A stretch of DNA of 64,000 nucleotides from Drosophila pseudoobscura (GCF_009870125.1 NC_046680.1:16449501-16513500), one strand, 5' to 3'. Positions 1 through 13,300 are shown, numbered from the stretch's first letter. A program made the numbers and translations. The notes: generated by a model from the sequence alone, not told the origin.

Positions 1-1098
1 CCGATGATCTAGATTCTAGATTAAGAATCAATAAAAGTTGTACATTTTCATACATGAAATGTTCGAGAATTCCACTCTTTACCTTTTGGTTTCCCCTCAG
101 CCGCCTGTGGAGCTGCTTCTCTTATATATATACTTCTATAATTAGACAATTTTGTGTCAACTTAATGGAATATTTTTTTTACGAATGCACACCTACAATA
201 AGTATGTATATGTTTGTGTGTATGTATATTTTAGTAAATTTTCGATTTGTATTCGGTAATCTGTGCTCATGTGTGCTCCCAGGTTTCCAGGTCATCTCTC
301 TCGCTCTACACAAATCAAAACATCATCTGTCGGCTTTCGGACAAGAAGTAAATCCCATAATAGTCCTTCGTCCCTCGCAATGCCAGAGGCATGTTTACTC
401 TGGCGTCTTCCCTATAATGTCCAATTCGACGGGAAATGATGTGGCTGTCAAGTTATATGGAATGAAAAAAACCACATGCATGTAGGATTCCTGGCCTGAT
501 GACAGGCTTCAGCCTTGAGAAGGAGGATTCCCCACAGAGGCTGGGTCCTCCCCCCCCCCACTCGTCGTTTTCCGCTCACAGATTACAATCGGAAAATGCG
601 CATAAGGTTTTACATTCTGTTCTGCGGCGCTGGCATTAGTTTGAGATACGAGTATGTGGCAGCGGTGACAAAATAAAATTAGGAGACGCTCTTAGCCATA
701 AACATAAAAATTGTTCCCAAGATCCGGAAAGCAGCAAGGAGGAGAGCGCAGCCCCCCTCAGTTGTAGCCAGCAGCGATTCCTTGGTATCATAATTTCGAA
801 ATGACAGGTAATTTGGTGGCAACAGCAACAACAGGAAGAGGATGTGGAAGTGGCAGTGGTGGTGGCGGTGTCAGAAGGGAAAGCATCGCATGAAGTGCGA
901 GTGCGAAATGGGAAAATGATGCGGGTTTATTAAGTATCGTTACTCAGAGAAGAAACCCTCGCAGAGAAAACCGAAATCCCGCCCAACAAATTTATGATAC
1001 GCCGTTTCCCAAGGAACCCACCCAAAAAAAATGCAGAAAAATGTATATTGTAAATATATGAAGGACTCCAACGGGCGGTTTTTTTCTTGCTTGGGAGT

Positions 1099-1121
1099 GG
1101 GGGGGGGGGGGGGGGGGGGGG
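1099..1121. repeat. Poly-G tract (23 G)
   Basis: An uninterrupted run of 23 guanines on the plus strand. It may be a real G-quadruplex-forming tract or have an uncertain length because of sequencing slippage. No gene overlaps it. Confidence 0.9.
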
Positions 1122-3223
1122 ATGAGTAATAGTGGGAGGCTTCCCAGCCACACGCCCACTTCCTTTCAGTGCTGCAATCTCCGAGTGATTTAAGCACATG
1201 AAAAATGTTGCCGCACATGAACATGCAACTAATGAGGCGCCTTCTTCGAGGTAGAGGAGCAACGCTTACCTGTTCCTGCCACGGGCAAGCGGCACCAGCC
1301 CTTGGGCGCTTCACTCAATTCAGTTCGTTCCGTTGGGTGGTTTAAACTCTAATTGAAATTTAGATAGCTGAAACGTGTGCCAGCAACGGAATCACTTCGA
1401 AGGTGGGTGGCTTGTCAAGTGGCAAGTGCCAAGGCGGTTGATTAGTTAAGCATTCAGGAGGCGGATGTGCCACCAGGGATTGTCAAAGGGCGTCTAAAGT
1501 GGACCGTCGGGGAAACTATACGTCCGTTTGTTTGATTATAAAGCGATTGCGTTTATTTTAGATTTATGGATAGTTTTCGGCAGCTTAGCCTAGAGGCATC
1601 CAGCCTTGGAAGAAACTGCCTCTCCAGCTAACTCTTATCCACTTCCCCTGAGACTCCCTCCGCCTGCGTGGGGAGCGAGGCATCAGCATCGAGTGAGCCG
1701 TATTTCATTATGGAAAGCCTTGCAGCTCGTTGAACATGCGGCTATTAAAAGTGGCGCCATTGATGCGCATATTTATTGTAGCTAGCGTTTTTCATAATGT
1801 TGGATTATCATCTAGGCACATGTCTTCGCAAGATTTATGTGAAAAGGAAAAGACCAAAGGGGGAGAGCGAGCACAAGCCAAGAGTCAGCTTTAAGCTCTA
1901 AGGAAATTGAAATCTTAAGCTTTATTGTTTTACTGGCCCGCTGCTCCTGCTCCTGCGCCTGCTCCTGCCATCTTACCATCCCCACTTTCTGCTGAATGCC
2001 GTCCGTTTCGATGCCTGGTCCGTCCCAAAAGTGGGAGGATTGGGATTCCCCACACGCCGCAGGCAAAGTGAAGAAACGGGAAAGTGAATAAAACTGCAGC
2101 AAAAGCAATTTTCATAAATGTTTAATGGATAATGGCGAAAATAAGCACAAGGAGCCGGGGCACAGCCGAATGATATGGGGCAGGAGCAGGACAACGGCAC
2201 ATGCGTTCAGTCTCTCTCCCTCTCTTCTATCCCTCCCCAACATTATCTCCCCTCGCGATGTACGATGTACGAGTATTGTTATGTTTCAGCAGATATATGA
2301 CTCTCACCCATATGCCACAAACACAGACACACACACATGCACATTCATTCGTAGTTACATTCCCATCGACATGCCCGGATATGGGTATATGAATCTCAGC
2401 TTTTAGTTTCGGCCCAGGACCCAGTGGTTCTCATTAAAATCCCATAAAAACCGACACTTTAGCAAGAACGAGGGTATCGGTTGTGGGATACCTCTCCAGA
2501 TGCAGATAGCAGGCTGTCTTCATTCTTGTTCTGATTCCATGTGATTCATCGTATCCGTATGAGATGGAATTTTCTACCAATTTCACAGATAGAGTAAAAC
2601 GTAAGAAACGAATGCAAAAATTAAAAAGGTAACTTTGGGACCTCTGCTTTAATTCATATACCGCAATATACCCTTGCTCTATAGAGGTACTGGGTATTCG
2701 CGCGAAATGGAGCAACCCCGCCAGCCAGCAGGTCCTCTTATTGTCTCTGCTGTGGCTCCTGGCCGGAGGAGTCCTTCAAGTGTGCCCATTACCGACGGCA
2801 GAAATCATAACAATAAAAGTGTGACAGGACCACGGATGGGGCCTGGGCGTGGGCCTGGCAATGGGAGTGTGCCTGGGACTGGGCCAGAGACTGGGGGAAT
2901 GGTTCTTCGAAGGGCGAAAGCCCCTGTTACTTAATCGATGATGATGAATAATTGATTCGCTGCGATGCGCCCAAGCATGGAAATGAAAATGTCGGTGCAG
3001 GCGGGAAACGGCCTCTCCTCCGTTTCTGCCTCCAGCTTCTGCTCCTGCCCCTGCCCCTGCCCCAGCTCCTGCTCCTGTTTGAGTTTCGGTTTCAGTTCAG
3101 TGTCTGATTCGCTCTTTCTACTCCTGGTGTGTCCGTGTATTGTTGTGCTCTTCTGTGTGTAACGAATGGCAAATTTCAGGAAGCGGAAATGGCAATTGCA
3201 CTGACGGAGCGGGGAAAAATGGA

Positions 3224-3258
3224 GACAGAGAGAGAGAGAGATAGAGAGATAGAGAGAA
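3224..3258. repeat. GA/GATA simple repeat
   Basis: A purine run of GAGA units interspersed with GATA units. It is a simple repeat, and could bind GAGA factor. Confidence 0.8.
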
Positions 3259-5235
3259 GTGGAAAGTGGGAAATGGGAAAGACAACGGCTGAGGCAAATG
3301 TGAAGTTGTGCACTAAATGAAATGCCAACACAGCAACACGGCCAGGAAAAACGGAAATAGCAAATGCGAATGAATGACGTTGGAATTGGTTATGTCCCTC
3401 GTACTGGACGGACGGACGGGTTGAAAGCAGTGGGTCTGGAAGAGTGCAAATAGGCGTTGGGCAGACAATTTTCTGGTATTTAAATTCTATTTTGAGTCCC
3501 ATTTAAGTGGCACAGTATAAGAACACAGAAAAACATTCGAGAACGAGGCAAATGGTGCAATGCACGCATTACACATTAATAATGGCTCAACAAAACCATT
3601 CAAATCTTATACTATAGCAGAAATAATGCTCAATTTTCCATCAAATATATTCTCATTATTCAGCAGAATTATTATTTGCAGAACTTCAAAAGGCAGAAAA
3701 GATCTTCCGAAAACTACAAACCAATTGAGCAGAAAATATCCAGAATATAAAACATTTAAAGAACAAAACTTGATCGAGTTCAAAACAAGGCCCCAATGAA
3801 AAGTAAATGAATTAAATTATTTTGCTTTTTCACTTGCCCTAAGGACTTTTCCATTCGAATTCCTTTTCATTCTCTTTCTCTCTAGCTTTTGTGCGTTTTT
3901 CCATCAGCTTATAACAGTGATTTTTCGTGGGAAAATGTATTGTTTTCTCCGTGAAAATATTTAAATTCCGTTCACAAATCGAGTTACACATAGAGTGGCA
4001 GAACTGGACGAAAATCAAAGCTGAATGGAGCTGTAAGCCTCTGGCTGCCACAAAATTAGATTTAAATATTTTGGCATTTCCATCAATTTTCATATGAATG
4101 CAACGGCTTTTCTTTCACTCCACACTCTCTCTCACACACACACACACAGGCGAGTGATGTGAACCCTGTTGCATGGAGGAATGCTGATAGCAACTGGGAA
4201 TCGGCTGTGGCAAGTCTCGTTCCATTGCTCTGCCACTGGCAGAGGAGCTCCACTGCACACCCACCCACACACACTTTTATTCACAGACAGACACACAGCC
4301 GCACATGCTCAATCATTTATGCAGCAATCAGTGCCGTCGTCTTTTCCACACGTACGATTACCGTCCGACTCGACATAGAGCCTTGCTCGCTCTCGCTTAT
4401 GTGGAGCATATTGGGTATCGAAATTGAATCCTGGATAACAATGCCGGAGCTGAGGCTCCACTGCGGTCGCTGAATTCTCCTCCTCGCATCGGATGTAGAT
4501 GGTTTTGGGTTTCTGTGCCTGCGACGGATCCGAAATTAGGCTGCATTTGGGCTTAAGTCGTACAATCAGAGAGCAGAAATTGGTGATCAATTTCCTGGAA
4601 TATAGGATTTTCAACTCATTTCGTAATAAATCCCATTGCCCAACCATTTTGGTACAAGCGGAGCAGGAAAAGGCAGTTTCCCTCAGATCTGACAGAGTAC
4701 AAATATATACAAATAAAAAGAGAACTCAATGATTTGAAGGTTGAAATCAAATTAAGTCAACTGAATAAATTGACTTTTAGTGCATATCAAATTGGGAAAA
4801 GCGCTCCAAAAAACCGAATGGTATGGAGAGCAAAATCCCAAAAATAAAGTGAGCAAATCAGATGAAAGCGAATCGTTGCAAGCAGCCAATAAAGCCACTA
4901 AAATGTTGCAAATTCAAGGGGGTAAACATTAATTCAAATTCATTTGGCTAGAGCGAAGTGAATGGGGGAAGATGAGAGAAACGTCTCGGATCTTAGACAG
5001 GAAATACGTAGAATAAATGATTGCCGTAGAGGAAGGACTATCGGCGAGGAGTAGAGGCAGTTAAAAAAGTGACGTTTTCTGATAGTACACAAATTTCCCT
5101 TGATACGGAAGTTTCTCCCTCAGAACAAAGCACTCACTGAGATCAGAGTATGGCAGTATTGCTCTATCAGTATTCCCCCACATCTGTTTAGCTACTGTTC
5201 AGTTTGATACGAGCATAAAATTGAGTATTTCCATA

Positions 5236-6423
5236 ATGGCAACCTCTAGTTTGGTGGAATTTTCAGATCTGATCAGTGCCAAGAACAGAACCGAATCCCT
5301 GGCCCTCCCCAATGTGAAGCGCATCAACAATATCGCAGACTACATGGCCGATCCCTTGAATTTCGATGGCGACATCAAAAAGCTGGCTGATCGCCTTAAG
5401 AACGAGGCCAAGCAGTGCCAGGATGTCATCAATCTCTTGAGAGACCAGCTGCAGGTGAAGACGACAGCTCTGACTCAGGTCAAGGAGGATATGCTGGAGC
5501 TGCAGCGCCAGCTCAAGGAGCCAGATGCCACTTTCGTCTACGTGACCATGAAGAAGCAGGTCCTGGTTAAGTTCTTCGACGAGACCGAGGTGAACGAGTA
5601 CGATGTGCCGACGGCCCTGATGCGATTCAATCTCAAGATGAGTCATCTTTACGGGGAAATCCTGGCGCTGGACAGCGACATTGATTACGTGACCTACTTG
5701 AAGGGCATTGCTACAGTCAACAATCAGTATGTGAAGGATTGGCACAAGCGCGAAATGACCAAGAAGCGCCAGATGGAGCTTGAGGAGAAGGATCCTAAAG
5801 CGAAGGAGTCTGCGGAATCTTCCGAACGTGAAGTCGACTCTGAAGAGGACATTTATGAGGACTTTGAGGAGTTTGAGAAGTTTATCGGACATGATCAGTC
5901 TGGAGTGGAGGCTGAAGAAAAGGAGCCTGAGGGAAAGGAGCGTAATAAAAAGAAGTCTGAGGAAAAGGAGTCTGAGATGAAGGATCCTGAAGATGAGACT
6001 GAAGAGGACACTGATTCGTGTTCCAAAGACCCTGAAGAGATGGGGCCTGTGGAGGAGAAGCATGTGAATAAGTTCGAAAATAAGGATAAGAACGCTAAGG
6101 GAATGTTACCTGAGAAGAAAGTATCTAAGCAGAAGGTCGCTGAAAAGAAGTTCCCTGAGGAGAAGGAGCCTGAAGAGAAACCTCCTGTGCAGAAGGGTCC
6201 AAAGAAGATGGCTACTGGGGACAAGGACGCTAAGTTACCTGAGAAGAATGTTCCTGAGGATAAGTGGAATCAGAAGAAAGACACGGGGAAAAATGCCTCT
6301 AAGGCGGTGCTCCCTAAGAAGTTGCCTGGGAAGAAAGTCTCTAAGGAGAAGATCATTGAAAAGGATGTCGCTCAGAAAAACGTCCAAAAGGTGGCTCCGA
6401 GACGATTGTCCAATCAAGAATGA
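5236..6423 (+). CDS. Intronless Lys/Glu-rich coiled-coil protein, function unknown
   Basis: A 395-residue single-exon frame starting at the ATG of MATSSLVEF; the in-frame TTG five codons upstream is not needed. Two halves are visible. Residues 1 to about 180 are a normal mixed-composition domain with a helical heptad-like stretch (DQLQVKTTALTQVKEDMLEL), followed by a segment containing VKFFDETEVNEYDVP. Residues from about 180 to the end are an extremely charged tail in which EKEPE-, KKSEEKE- and PEKKVSK-like units recur, so it is repetitive and probably disordered. I do not recognise the family. The N-terminal part resembles coiled-coil proteins that oligomerise. An AATAAA lies at 6505-6510, about 80 bp after the stop. 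The lack of introns and the fast-evolving basic/acidic tail would fit a testis-biased or retroposed gene, but that is inference. Codon use is clearly coding (C/G third positions) in the first half and looser in the tail. Confidence 0.85.
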   Translation: MATSSLVEFSDLISAKNRTESLALPNVKRINNIADYMADPLNFDGDIKKLADRLKNEAKQCQDVINLLRDQLQVKTTALTQVKEDMLELQRQLKEPDATFVYVTMKKQVLVKFFDETEVNEYDVPTALMRFNLKMSHLYGEILALDSDIDYVTYLKGIATVNNQYVKDWHKREMTKKRQMELEEKDPKAKESAESSEREVDSEEDIYEDFEEFEKFIGHDQSGVEAEEKEPEGKERNKKKSEEKESEMKDPEDETEEDTDSCSKDPEEMGPVEEKHVNKFENKDKNAKGMLPEKKVSKQKVAEKKFPEEKEPEEKPPVQKGPKKMATGDKDAKLPEKNVPEDKWNQKKDTGKNASKAVLPKKLPGKKVSKEKIIEKDVAQKNVQKVAPRRLSNQE

Positions 6424-9375
6424 TTCCTTATTCCCAATTCCCCATTAAATTGTTATCAAATTTATATTTTACAAACTAAACACAATTGTTACATGGCACC
6501 AGAGAATAAACGCAGTTGCAAGCACCACTTTGATGTATCTTCGTTAAGCTTCAATTTTGATGTGTTCTGAGATAACAGATAGGAATGAAATGAAATACTT
6601 AAGATTTACAAAGCTGAGTAAGTTTATTAGCCATTCAATCAAGAGACTTTGGCTCGAACTAAAATTTGCGTAATACAAAGTCGAGAATTTGCTACACCGT
6701 CTCCCTGTTACAATCTGCTATCTACTAGCTGCTTTGCTTTGGTTTCCGGTTCGTCTCATGCCTTTCCTGTCACTGGCAGCCCGCTTGCCGCTTCATCTCC
6801 ATTCTCCAGCCATGAATAAACCGTGCGACACTTGCGTTTAATGGCTTTGCATAGTAAGGATCTGTGTTCGGAGTGCTGGGCCAGGTCCAGGTTCTGGCAC
6901 TCAGCCGGGGTCCTGGGAGAACAACAACAGGTTGCGGGCTAGTTTGCCAATGCAGTTTTTCATTGCGAAATGTCGGCGCTGATAGCGAGTGTAATTATTA
7001 TGCTGGACTGGCGCACCGACTGGCGGAGTGTGTAGTCTGTGCAGTCGGTGGTGCCTCCTCTTGCTGCACGCTTTTCGACGCATAAACGCCTCCAGTTATG
7101 TAATAAATAAACTGCAATTGTTGCGCCATTTGGGATCGTGTTTGGGTTTGCTGTCTGTGTTCTGGGTCTGCCGCCATGCTTGCGAATAACTGCAAGATGG
7201 CGACCGGCTTCCGGCTTATAGTCGAACATCCAATCCCACTCCCGGCCGCAACACTTTCTCTTACCCTGCTGCTTCGGCTGCCTCTCCAGCTGGGTGTCTG
7301 TTGAAGTTCCGTTTTTGGCTGAATGGCCAGTGCTCTGTTTGTGTGTTTTTGGGAGTCCGCACTGCACCACCCCACCACAGGCCCGACTGTCGGGTGGCTT
7401 ATTTCGTTTGGTTTTAATTTGACAAAAGATGGCATTTTAAGCGCTCCCCGACGCACACTTCTCAAGGCGAGAGGTCAAAGGGTGGCATAAATAATGCGCA
7501 ACGGAAACGGAAGCTACTGAGAAGGGGAGTGCGACGGAGAGTGGGAATGGGAGCAAGAACAACGACAAAGTTGTGGAATTGTTTCGGTTCTGTCCAGGAC
7601 TCCTCCGCCTGCATGCAAAGTGCACTTTACTTTTGCTAATTGAGTGTGCGCCGAGTCTGTGCAGGTTTTCTAATGTAGGTAATTAGTGAAGGAAACTTGG
7701 CCCAAAAGAGCCAGAGATACTTGGCCCAAAAGGATGCTGGAGCAGCAGAAGATAAAAGGCTTGAATGAACACGAACAGCTGTTGTCAATTACACAAACTT
7801 GTCTTTAGATTGTTCAGCATATCCCAGAGCAGAAGTTTGTGCCTAATCAATAAGAGACTTATATTAACTGAAAGTGCAGATACATTCTCAAAATCAGGTA
7901 CGATACTCGTGCTGGTGGGCGAGCCACCACACACCACAATCTACCGAAATTCGTTTGCATTCAGCTGAAATTCGATTTAAGCCCTGAAAGCGGTTGCTAT
8001 GGGAATAAGCCAAGTTTATGTTTATGGGCAATCCGAGAGATGCAGAGCAGGTGCTGCGCATGACCGTGTGAGGGCATTGTCTGCACTCACAAGGACAGCA
8101 TGCCACATGTGGCAAATTAACTTAAAATTAAGCAATTAATTTAATTATAGCCGGGCATGAGCACAGCTCTCTGTTCGAGATTGCAGCACCCACGAAACAG
8201 ATGCCCCAACCACATCCATAGATGCACAGATACACACATATGTATCCCCATCCCCACATAGGAATATATAGTAATATTGCAATTGAGAGGCAGTTGCAGT
8301 GCAGTTGCAGCTGCACCTGCACTTGCAGTCGTTGCCAATTGCCATTTAAGCGCAGTCGGAAATTACAAACCCAAATTGATATGAATGGAAAGTAGAGTGC
8401 ACCCAGCAATGCTTTCCTTTTTGCCAAGGAAAATCGAAAGCAAATTCATTTTAAATTCCAATCCAATCTACAGCGGCAGTATTTATCATTCGCGGGCTGC
8501 CATTAAAAAACTCGAATGGAAAAAATACAGGGTAAAAATATTAATTGCTTTTAATAAGGATACATGGAAAAAAGGTTTTTATAAATTGAGATACTATATA
8601 AATTCACTTTGACAGACAACATCGAAAGTGTTTTAATGTGAAAGGGAAATCAATAGGATGGAAAAGCGAATTCAAAGTCAATTTATGCTAAATTATTCAG
8701 CCGTGGCTATTGAATATTAAAAATTTGAACCCATTTGAAGGGAGCTATCCAGATATGAAAATATATTTTAAAGAAGAACTCATATCAGATCTCTTTTCAT
8801 ACACAATTCTATCAGACCATGAGAGGTATGTCCACATCATGGTCAGATAGAGTATTTTTTCTTTTCTATGATTTTTTCCTATTAAAGATGATTTTTTGCT
8901 TTCTCGATTCTGAGAGGTTTCTGTTTTGTCATTGGCATTTCGAAACGAAAACGAAAATAATCCCACTTTTTGCTAAGTAATCTTCTTTAGGCTCTTTTTG
9001 TAGAAGATTATTTTGAATCACCATAGTCAGTCTGGACTGACAGCTCTTCCATTACAATAAGAAGTCCCCCATGATAGTACGTTTCAGTCCTTTTACTTCA
9101 AGCATGAGCTCAAGCAGATACATATTAGAGGCACTTAGAGTCTATGTATGACACTCTAAACTACATTGATATGGTGATGTGAAAACCGATTCCGGCCGGA
9201 CGCATTATGAGGCCTCGGCAGCGTGGGGTGGTGTCCCCACTAGACCCGGGATGTTCAGGCCCATCAGCATGCTGTAGAGTCTACGGCTGTCGCATGGAAG
9301 GGAATAAGCAAGAAATGGGGAAAGAATCAGAGGATGCTGTAAGCTGCTTAGCAGAGATTCAGTGTCAATGGCTTA
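6424..9375. other. Non-coding stretch between two genes
   Basis: No supported gene. It contains the 3' end and polyadenylation signal (6505) of the upstream gene. Near 7695-7730 a short direct repeat of ACTTGGCCCAAAAG occurs twice, about 20 bp apart. The rest is unremarkable, including AT-rich DNA at 8.4-9.1 kb. Confidence 0.55.
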
Positions 9376-10286
9376 CTAGATCGAGTCGGCACATTTGCCC
9401 TGGGCATTCCGTGACTGATGTGAGCGACAGCGGGCGGGCTTCTTGGTTGCCGGCATTGCGGATCGTTGAACTTTCACTTTGAAGATGGGCGAGTTGTGAC
9501 CTTGCGGGGGGGTGTACTCAATGCCTTGCGGCAGCGGGGGCCGGGTGACTGCTGCAGCGGCAGGCATAATGGGAATATCTTTCGATCTGGGATGCGGCAC
9601 CTGTGGCAGACGTGGCAGGTGTGGTGCGGCCGTCGGTGCTCCGCCAATTGGCGTCTCCATTATCATTAGATTGTTGAGCCTAGACTTGGGTCTGATCCTG
9701 CTTGCGGCGATATCCGCCAAGAGATCCGAGCTGTAGGTGGAGCTGCTATTCAGACTGCTCAATGGTGCTTCAGATGTCTCCGGGGATTCCTTTAAGGTAG
9801 TGGTTGGCGTCTCTGTGGGGCTGCTCAACGCTGTCGTGGATGTCGTCGCAGCTGCTGCTGCTGGTGATGCTGGCGCTGCTGCTGTGCTGCTGCTGCCAAT
9901 GGCCTCAGTCGAGAACTTGATGGGTTTGATGGTCAACGCACTGTCATCGTAGTAGTAATCCTCAGCATCGTTGTACGCACCCTAACAGAGAGATCCAGGC
10001 TATTTTTAGCATTTGCAACTTGTTAGCTGCACATTGGACCCAACTGGTTCTGGGTCCCCCTCCCTCTACTTACATCTGTCAGATCGTTCTGACCCACCTC
10101 GATGATGGCGACATCCTTGATGCTCACGTGAATGTTGTACTGGCCCGTCTGCCGCTGATCAAAGACCACGCGCCCGCTGCCATCCGGCTGCTCAATTGTG
10201 GCCAGTGACGATGACTCCACGTCATCGAGGGGCAGCGTGTGGGCCAGGCCGAACAGTGCGATCAGGGCAAGCGGCACGAGCAACAT
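9376..10286 (-). CDS. Secreted Pro/Ser/Thr/Ala-rich protein, two exons
   Basis: Exon 1 is 10286-10074 and exon 2 is 9981-9376. The donor GAT|GTAAGT and acceptor TTAG|GGTGCG join in phase 0. The product is 272 residues. Residues 1-19 (MLLVPLALIALFGLAHT) are a clear signal peptide. A conserved-looking segment follows (GQYNIHVSIKDVAIIEVGQ), then an acidic Tyr patch (DAEDYYYDD). Residues of about 90-150 are Ala/Ser/Thr/Pro-rich and likely O-glycosylated or disordered. The C-terminus carries a small Cys motif, CRSHQSRNAQGKC, which resembles the C-terminal C-x(n)-G-x-C motif seen in several insect secreted proteins. The start at ATG 10286 was chosen because a TTG two codons upstream is not needed and the signal peptide begins there. 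A secreted or matrix role is inferred. I do not recognise a named orthologue. Confidence 0.85.
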
Positions 10287-10292
10287 ATCCAA

Positions 10293-10300
10293 TATCGATA
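10293..10300. promoter_or_regulatory. TATCGATA palindrome (DRE-type) beside a start codon
   Basis: TATCGATA is the core of the DNA replication-related element bound by DREF. It lies only 7 bp upstream of the minus-strand ATG at 10286, so it is either in a very short 5' UTR or coincidental. Confidence 0.35.
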
Positions 10301-13300
10301 TGGATGGACCAGAAACCAGTTATATGATGCAGTGCGAAAGTCTGATGGAAGACGGTCTGCTCTTCTTGAAGGGACGACAACAACTGGACTGCTAGATGGC
10401 TGTGAGAGCTCTACTTAAAGACTTACAGAGGTTTTGTCTGGTTCTGTCTCTCTTACTTCCTCTCTTCTCGTTCTTGATATTCCTATGGGAATAATCTTTA
10501 CTACTGTAAGTGTCTTCTGTGTCCGTAGGTTCTTTTCGATATACCCTGCAATAGTATTTACTTTGCTCTGACCAAACACAAACCTCATCTTTGAGGTGCT
10601 AAAGATGTGCTCTAACCAAATGACCAACAATCCGGCTAATACCCGGACTCGTACTCGCACGACCTGCATATAATCACAAGTGCACACATATGTAAGCATG
10701 GACCGACAAGCAAATAGTTCCACACTTGAGTAAAAGGCTAAAAGTATGGGAACTCTTCTTTAATATCCAAGATACTATCTGCTGCATTTGTTTTCCACAC
10801 TTTTCCCACTTGCAGTATGACGTTTCTATGCTTTCCATTTCTAAACAATACCTTTTGTAAGAACAATCTGCTCCAAGCACAGAAAAGTTTAAATACAAAA
10901 GTTTTTTATTCAATTTTCTTTTTAATTGTTGGACAAAAATGTCTGAAAATCCGATTTTGGCTTATATCGCCCCTTGGTCATGGAAAACCTGCTCTAAAAA
11001 CTCATATTTTCGTGGAAATGTTTTTGGCATGGCAGAGAAAGTTTCTAAAAGAGGTTTAAACCTTTTTTAAAGCGTTTGAATTCGTTTTACCATTTCCACT
11101 ACAGCTCTCTTTTTAGCACAAATTTCAGCCGCATTTCCATGGAAATCTTATTCGAGTCTTGCTTCACTGCTCCAATTACGAGTGGTTTCCATTGAGTCAT
11201 TAGCAGAGCACTTTCGGGCGCCCAATTTCTGTGCGTAACCAATCAATGGCAGAGCACCTAGCCACTAATTATGCGAAGAGGGCCAGGGAAGCGATATGCC
11301 CGGACCACTTTGGACCAGGACCTCTCTCATTTGTATGCAACGTCGTGCAGAGTGCAAAATCAGCATTTCTCATTAGATGGAATGCCACAAAAAAGTGCAA
11401 AAAATTAGATTAATTTGAAATTAAATTGCAGCTAGCGGACAGAGGACAGCAGCTTGCCACTTGTGCCACTTGTGCCGCTGTGCTGCTTTCTTTGACGCTT
11501 CTGACCCGCTGCGGGCGATGGTTCTCAGTGGCAACAACTTTTCAAAGGAGGCAAGGCTTTGTAATTAGTTTTTTGGTAATTGTGGCCTGCAAATAGTTTA
11601 AGGTTTAATGCATGGCTGGATCGACCACCAAGAACTGCGGACTATCTCATTCTAGGGCAGGGCGGCACCTCTGTCAAGCTCAGCAGAACGGCCAAGGAAG
11701 ATGAAGGAGTGGAGTGGAGTGGAGTGCCGCATCCGCATATGAAGTGTATAAATTACTCTTCATCATGAATTTATTATCAGTGCTGCTGCAGCTGGAGCTG
11801 GAGCTGATGCTGAAGCTGCCACAGATGCACCACGGAATAACGCTGGCTCAGCATCAAGACACCCAAAAGGTGCCAAACACGCAGACCCATAGAGCCCCAC
11901 CAGAGGTACGGTACAGTGAAGCAGCTGCAGCCGAGGCAACGGCCACCACACGTTCCAAGGCTGTTGACCAGAGCGTGCATTTTTCGCGCAACCAACTTGA
12001 AATTGTGTAGACTCAGCGGAAAAATATTAATTCTAATTTCGAAAGCCATCCCGGCCCCAAGGACTTTCCCTTTCTCTCTCGTTTTGGAGTCTTCCCCTTG
12101 TATATGTAAATGGCTGCCGTTTAGCAACACCTTTAATTGTACCAAAAAGTGGAGGCAGACGAGTGCTTGCGAAATGCTGAAAGATTTTCCCCAACAGCTG
12201 CCATGTCTATTTACGTATCCATGAGTGACGCTTCCAGTGCGCCCCAACAGAGTACCGTGCTACACGACCATTTGGAGCTTTCATCAATTAGCTCCTTGAA
12301 TCTGGCAAAAAACGGCAATGGTTGAGTAGCTTTTAGTGCCGTAAGATGGCTTATGCAGAAACGCTCATTCCTTGTGTATCCTTCGGCTGTTACCTTTTCG
12401 TAAATAATGGCCAGGACTTAGGCCTCCGGGTAGAATACAGTTGGGCACTTAGTAAATGCAAGTGGCAGGCACAAAAAGGACTCCGAAGTGCTGCAAATCT
12501 GGACACTTTTAAGGAATGTCCAAGGGATAATCCGAATTAAATGCTGCTTCTAATGTATTTTACATGTTTCTGTCATTTACGCATCTCAATAAATGTTCCC
12601 AAATGTATTCTCTAGTCTATGAAATGATATTGCAATTAATTATGCTCTAACTTTAAACTGTTCCCAGTCCCAATATATAATTTGATCAAACATAAAGCTG
12701 CCTATCGGCATTTGTGGCAAGCATGTATGAGGCCAGCTCCAAGGCTCCATCTATCTATCTATCTATCTAAACATCAATTATATTCGATGAGCCTACCATT
12801 CCTCATTTGATTATCAAATGCAAAACACATTCAATGCGGGGTAGGGCATGTGCAAACCCACATGGTTTGGGCATGCATATAATTTCAAGTGGGGTGTGTT
12901 GCTGGAGCCAAGCAAAATGGTTTGTATCTCGGCAATCTTGTTTATTATATTTCATATTTTACAACAGCCAGAAAGTGCAATAAAAAATTACATTAAATTA
13001 GCATAATTTTTGCTGATTTCCGAGAGTGTTACCTTGCATGTTTTGTCCGGTTGTTTGAAATGTATACAAGAATATACATAGATAGTTCTTGAAAAGCGCT
13101 TGAAGATTTCTTCAATTCAAATTGAAATCACGCAAAAATAGGCCCATTCTACTTGATGAAAAGGTATCTTTGAACGAGATTAATTGATCGTGAATCCTGG
13201 TTCTTTTTCTCACCTTTCAATGACCCAAAAAGTGCCTTGTATCCCAAAATGACAATTACTCAACAGAAAGTTCAATGTCTGGAACATGTGTAAACAAGCG

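Larger units (their letters stand above)
1..5235. other. Non-coding stretch, no gene seen
   Basis: No open frame here has the features of a real exon. The longest ones are low-complexity or AT-rich. The stretch holds a poly-G tract near 1.1 kb, a GA/GATA-rich run near 3.2 kb, a CA repeat near 4.13 kb and CA-rich sequence near 4.26 kb. Homopolymer and dinucleotide richness is typical of fly intergenic or intronic DNA. An initiator-like TCAGTTT at 5199-5205 could mark the start of the next gene. Confidence 0.6.

Noticed and set aside
54-485. 143-codon plus-strand frame at the window start
   Set aside because: AT-rich, no codon bias and no recognisable domain.
5263-6063. 266-codon Leu-rich frame on the minus strand
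   Set aside because: It is antisense to the Lys/Glu-rich gene; the Leu richness mirrors the AAG/GAG codons of the real frame.
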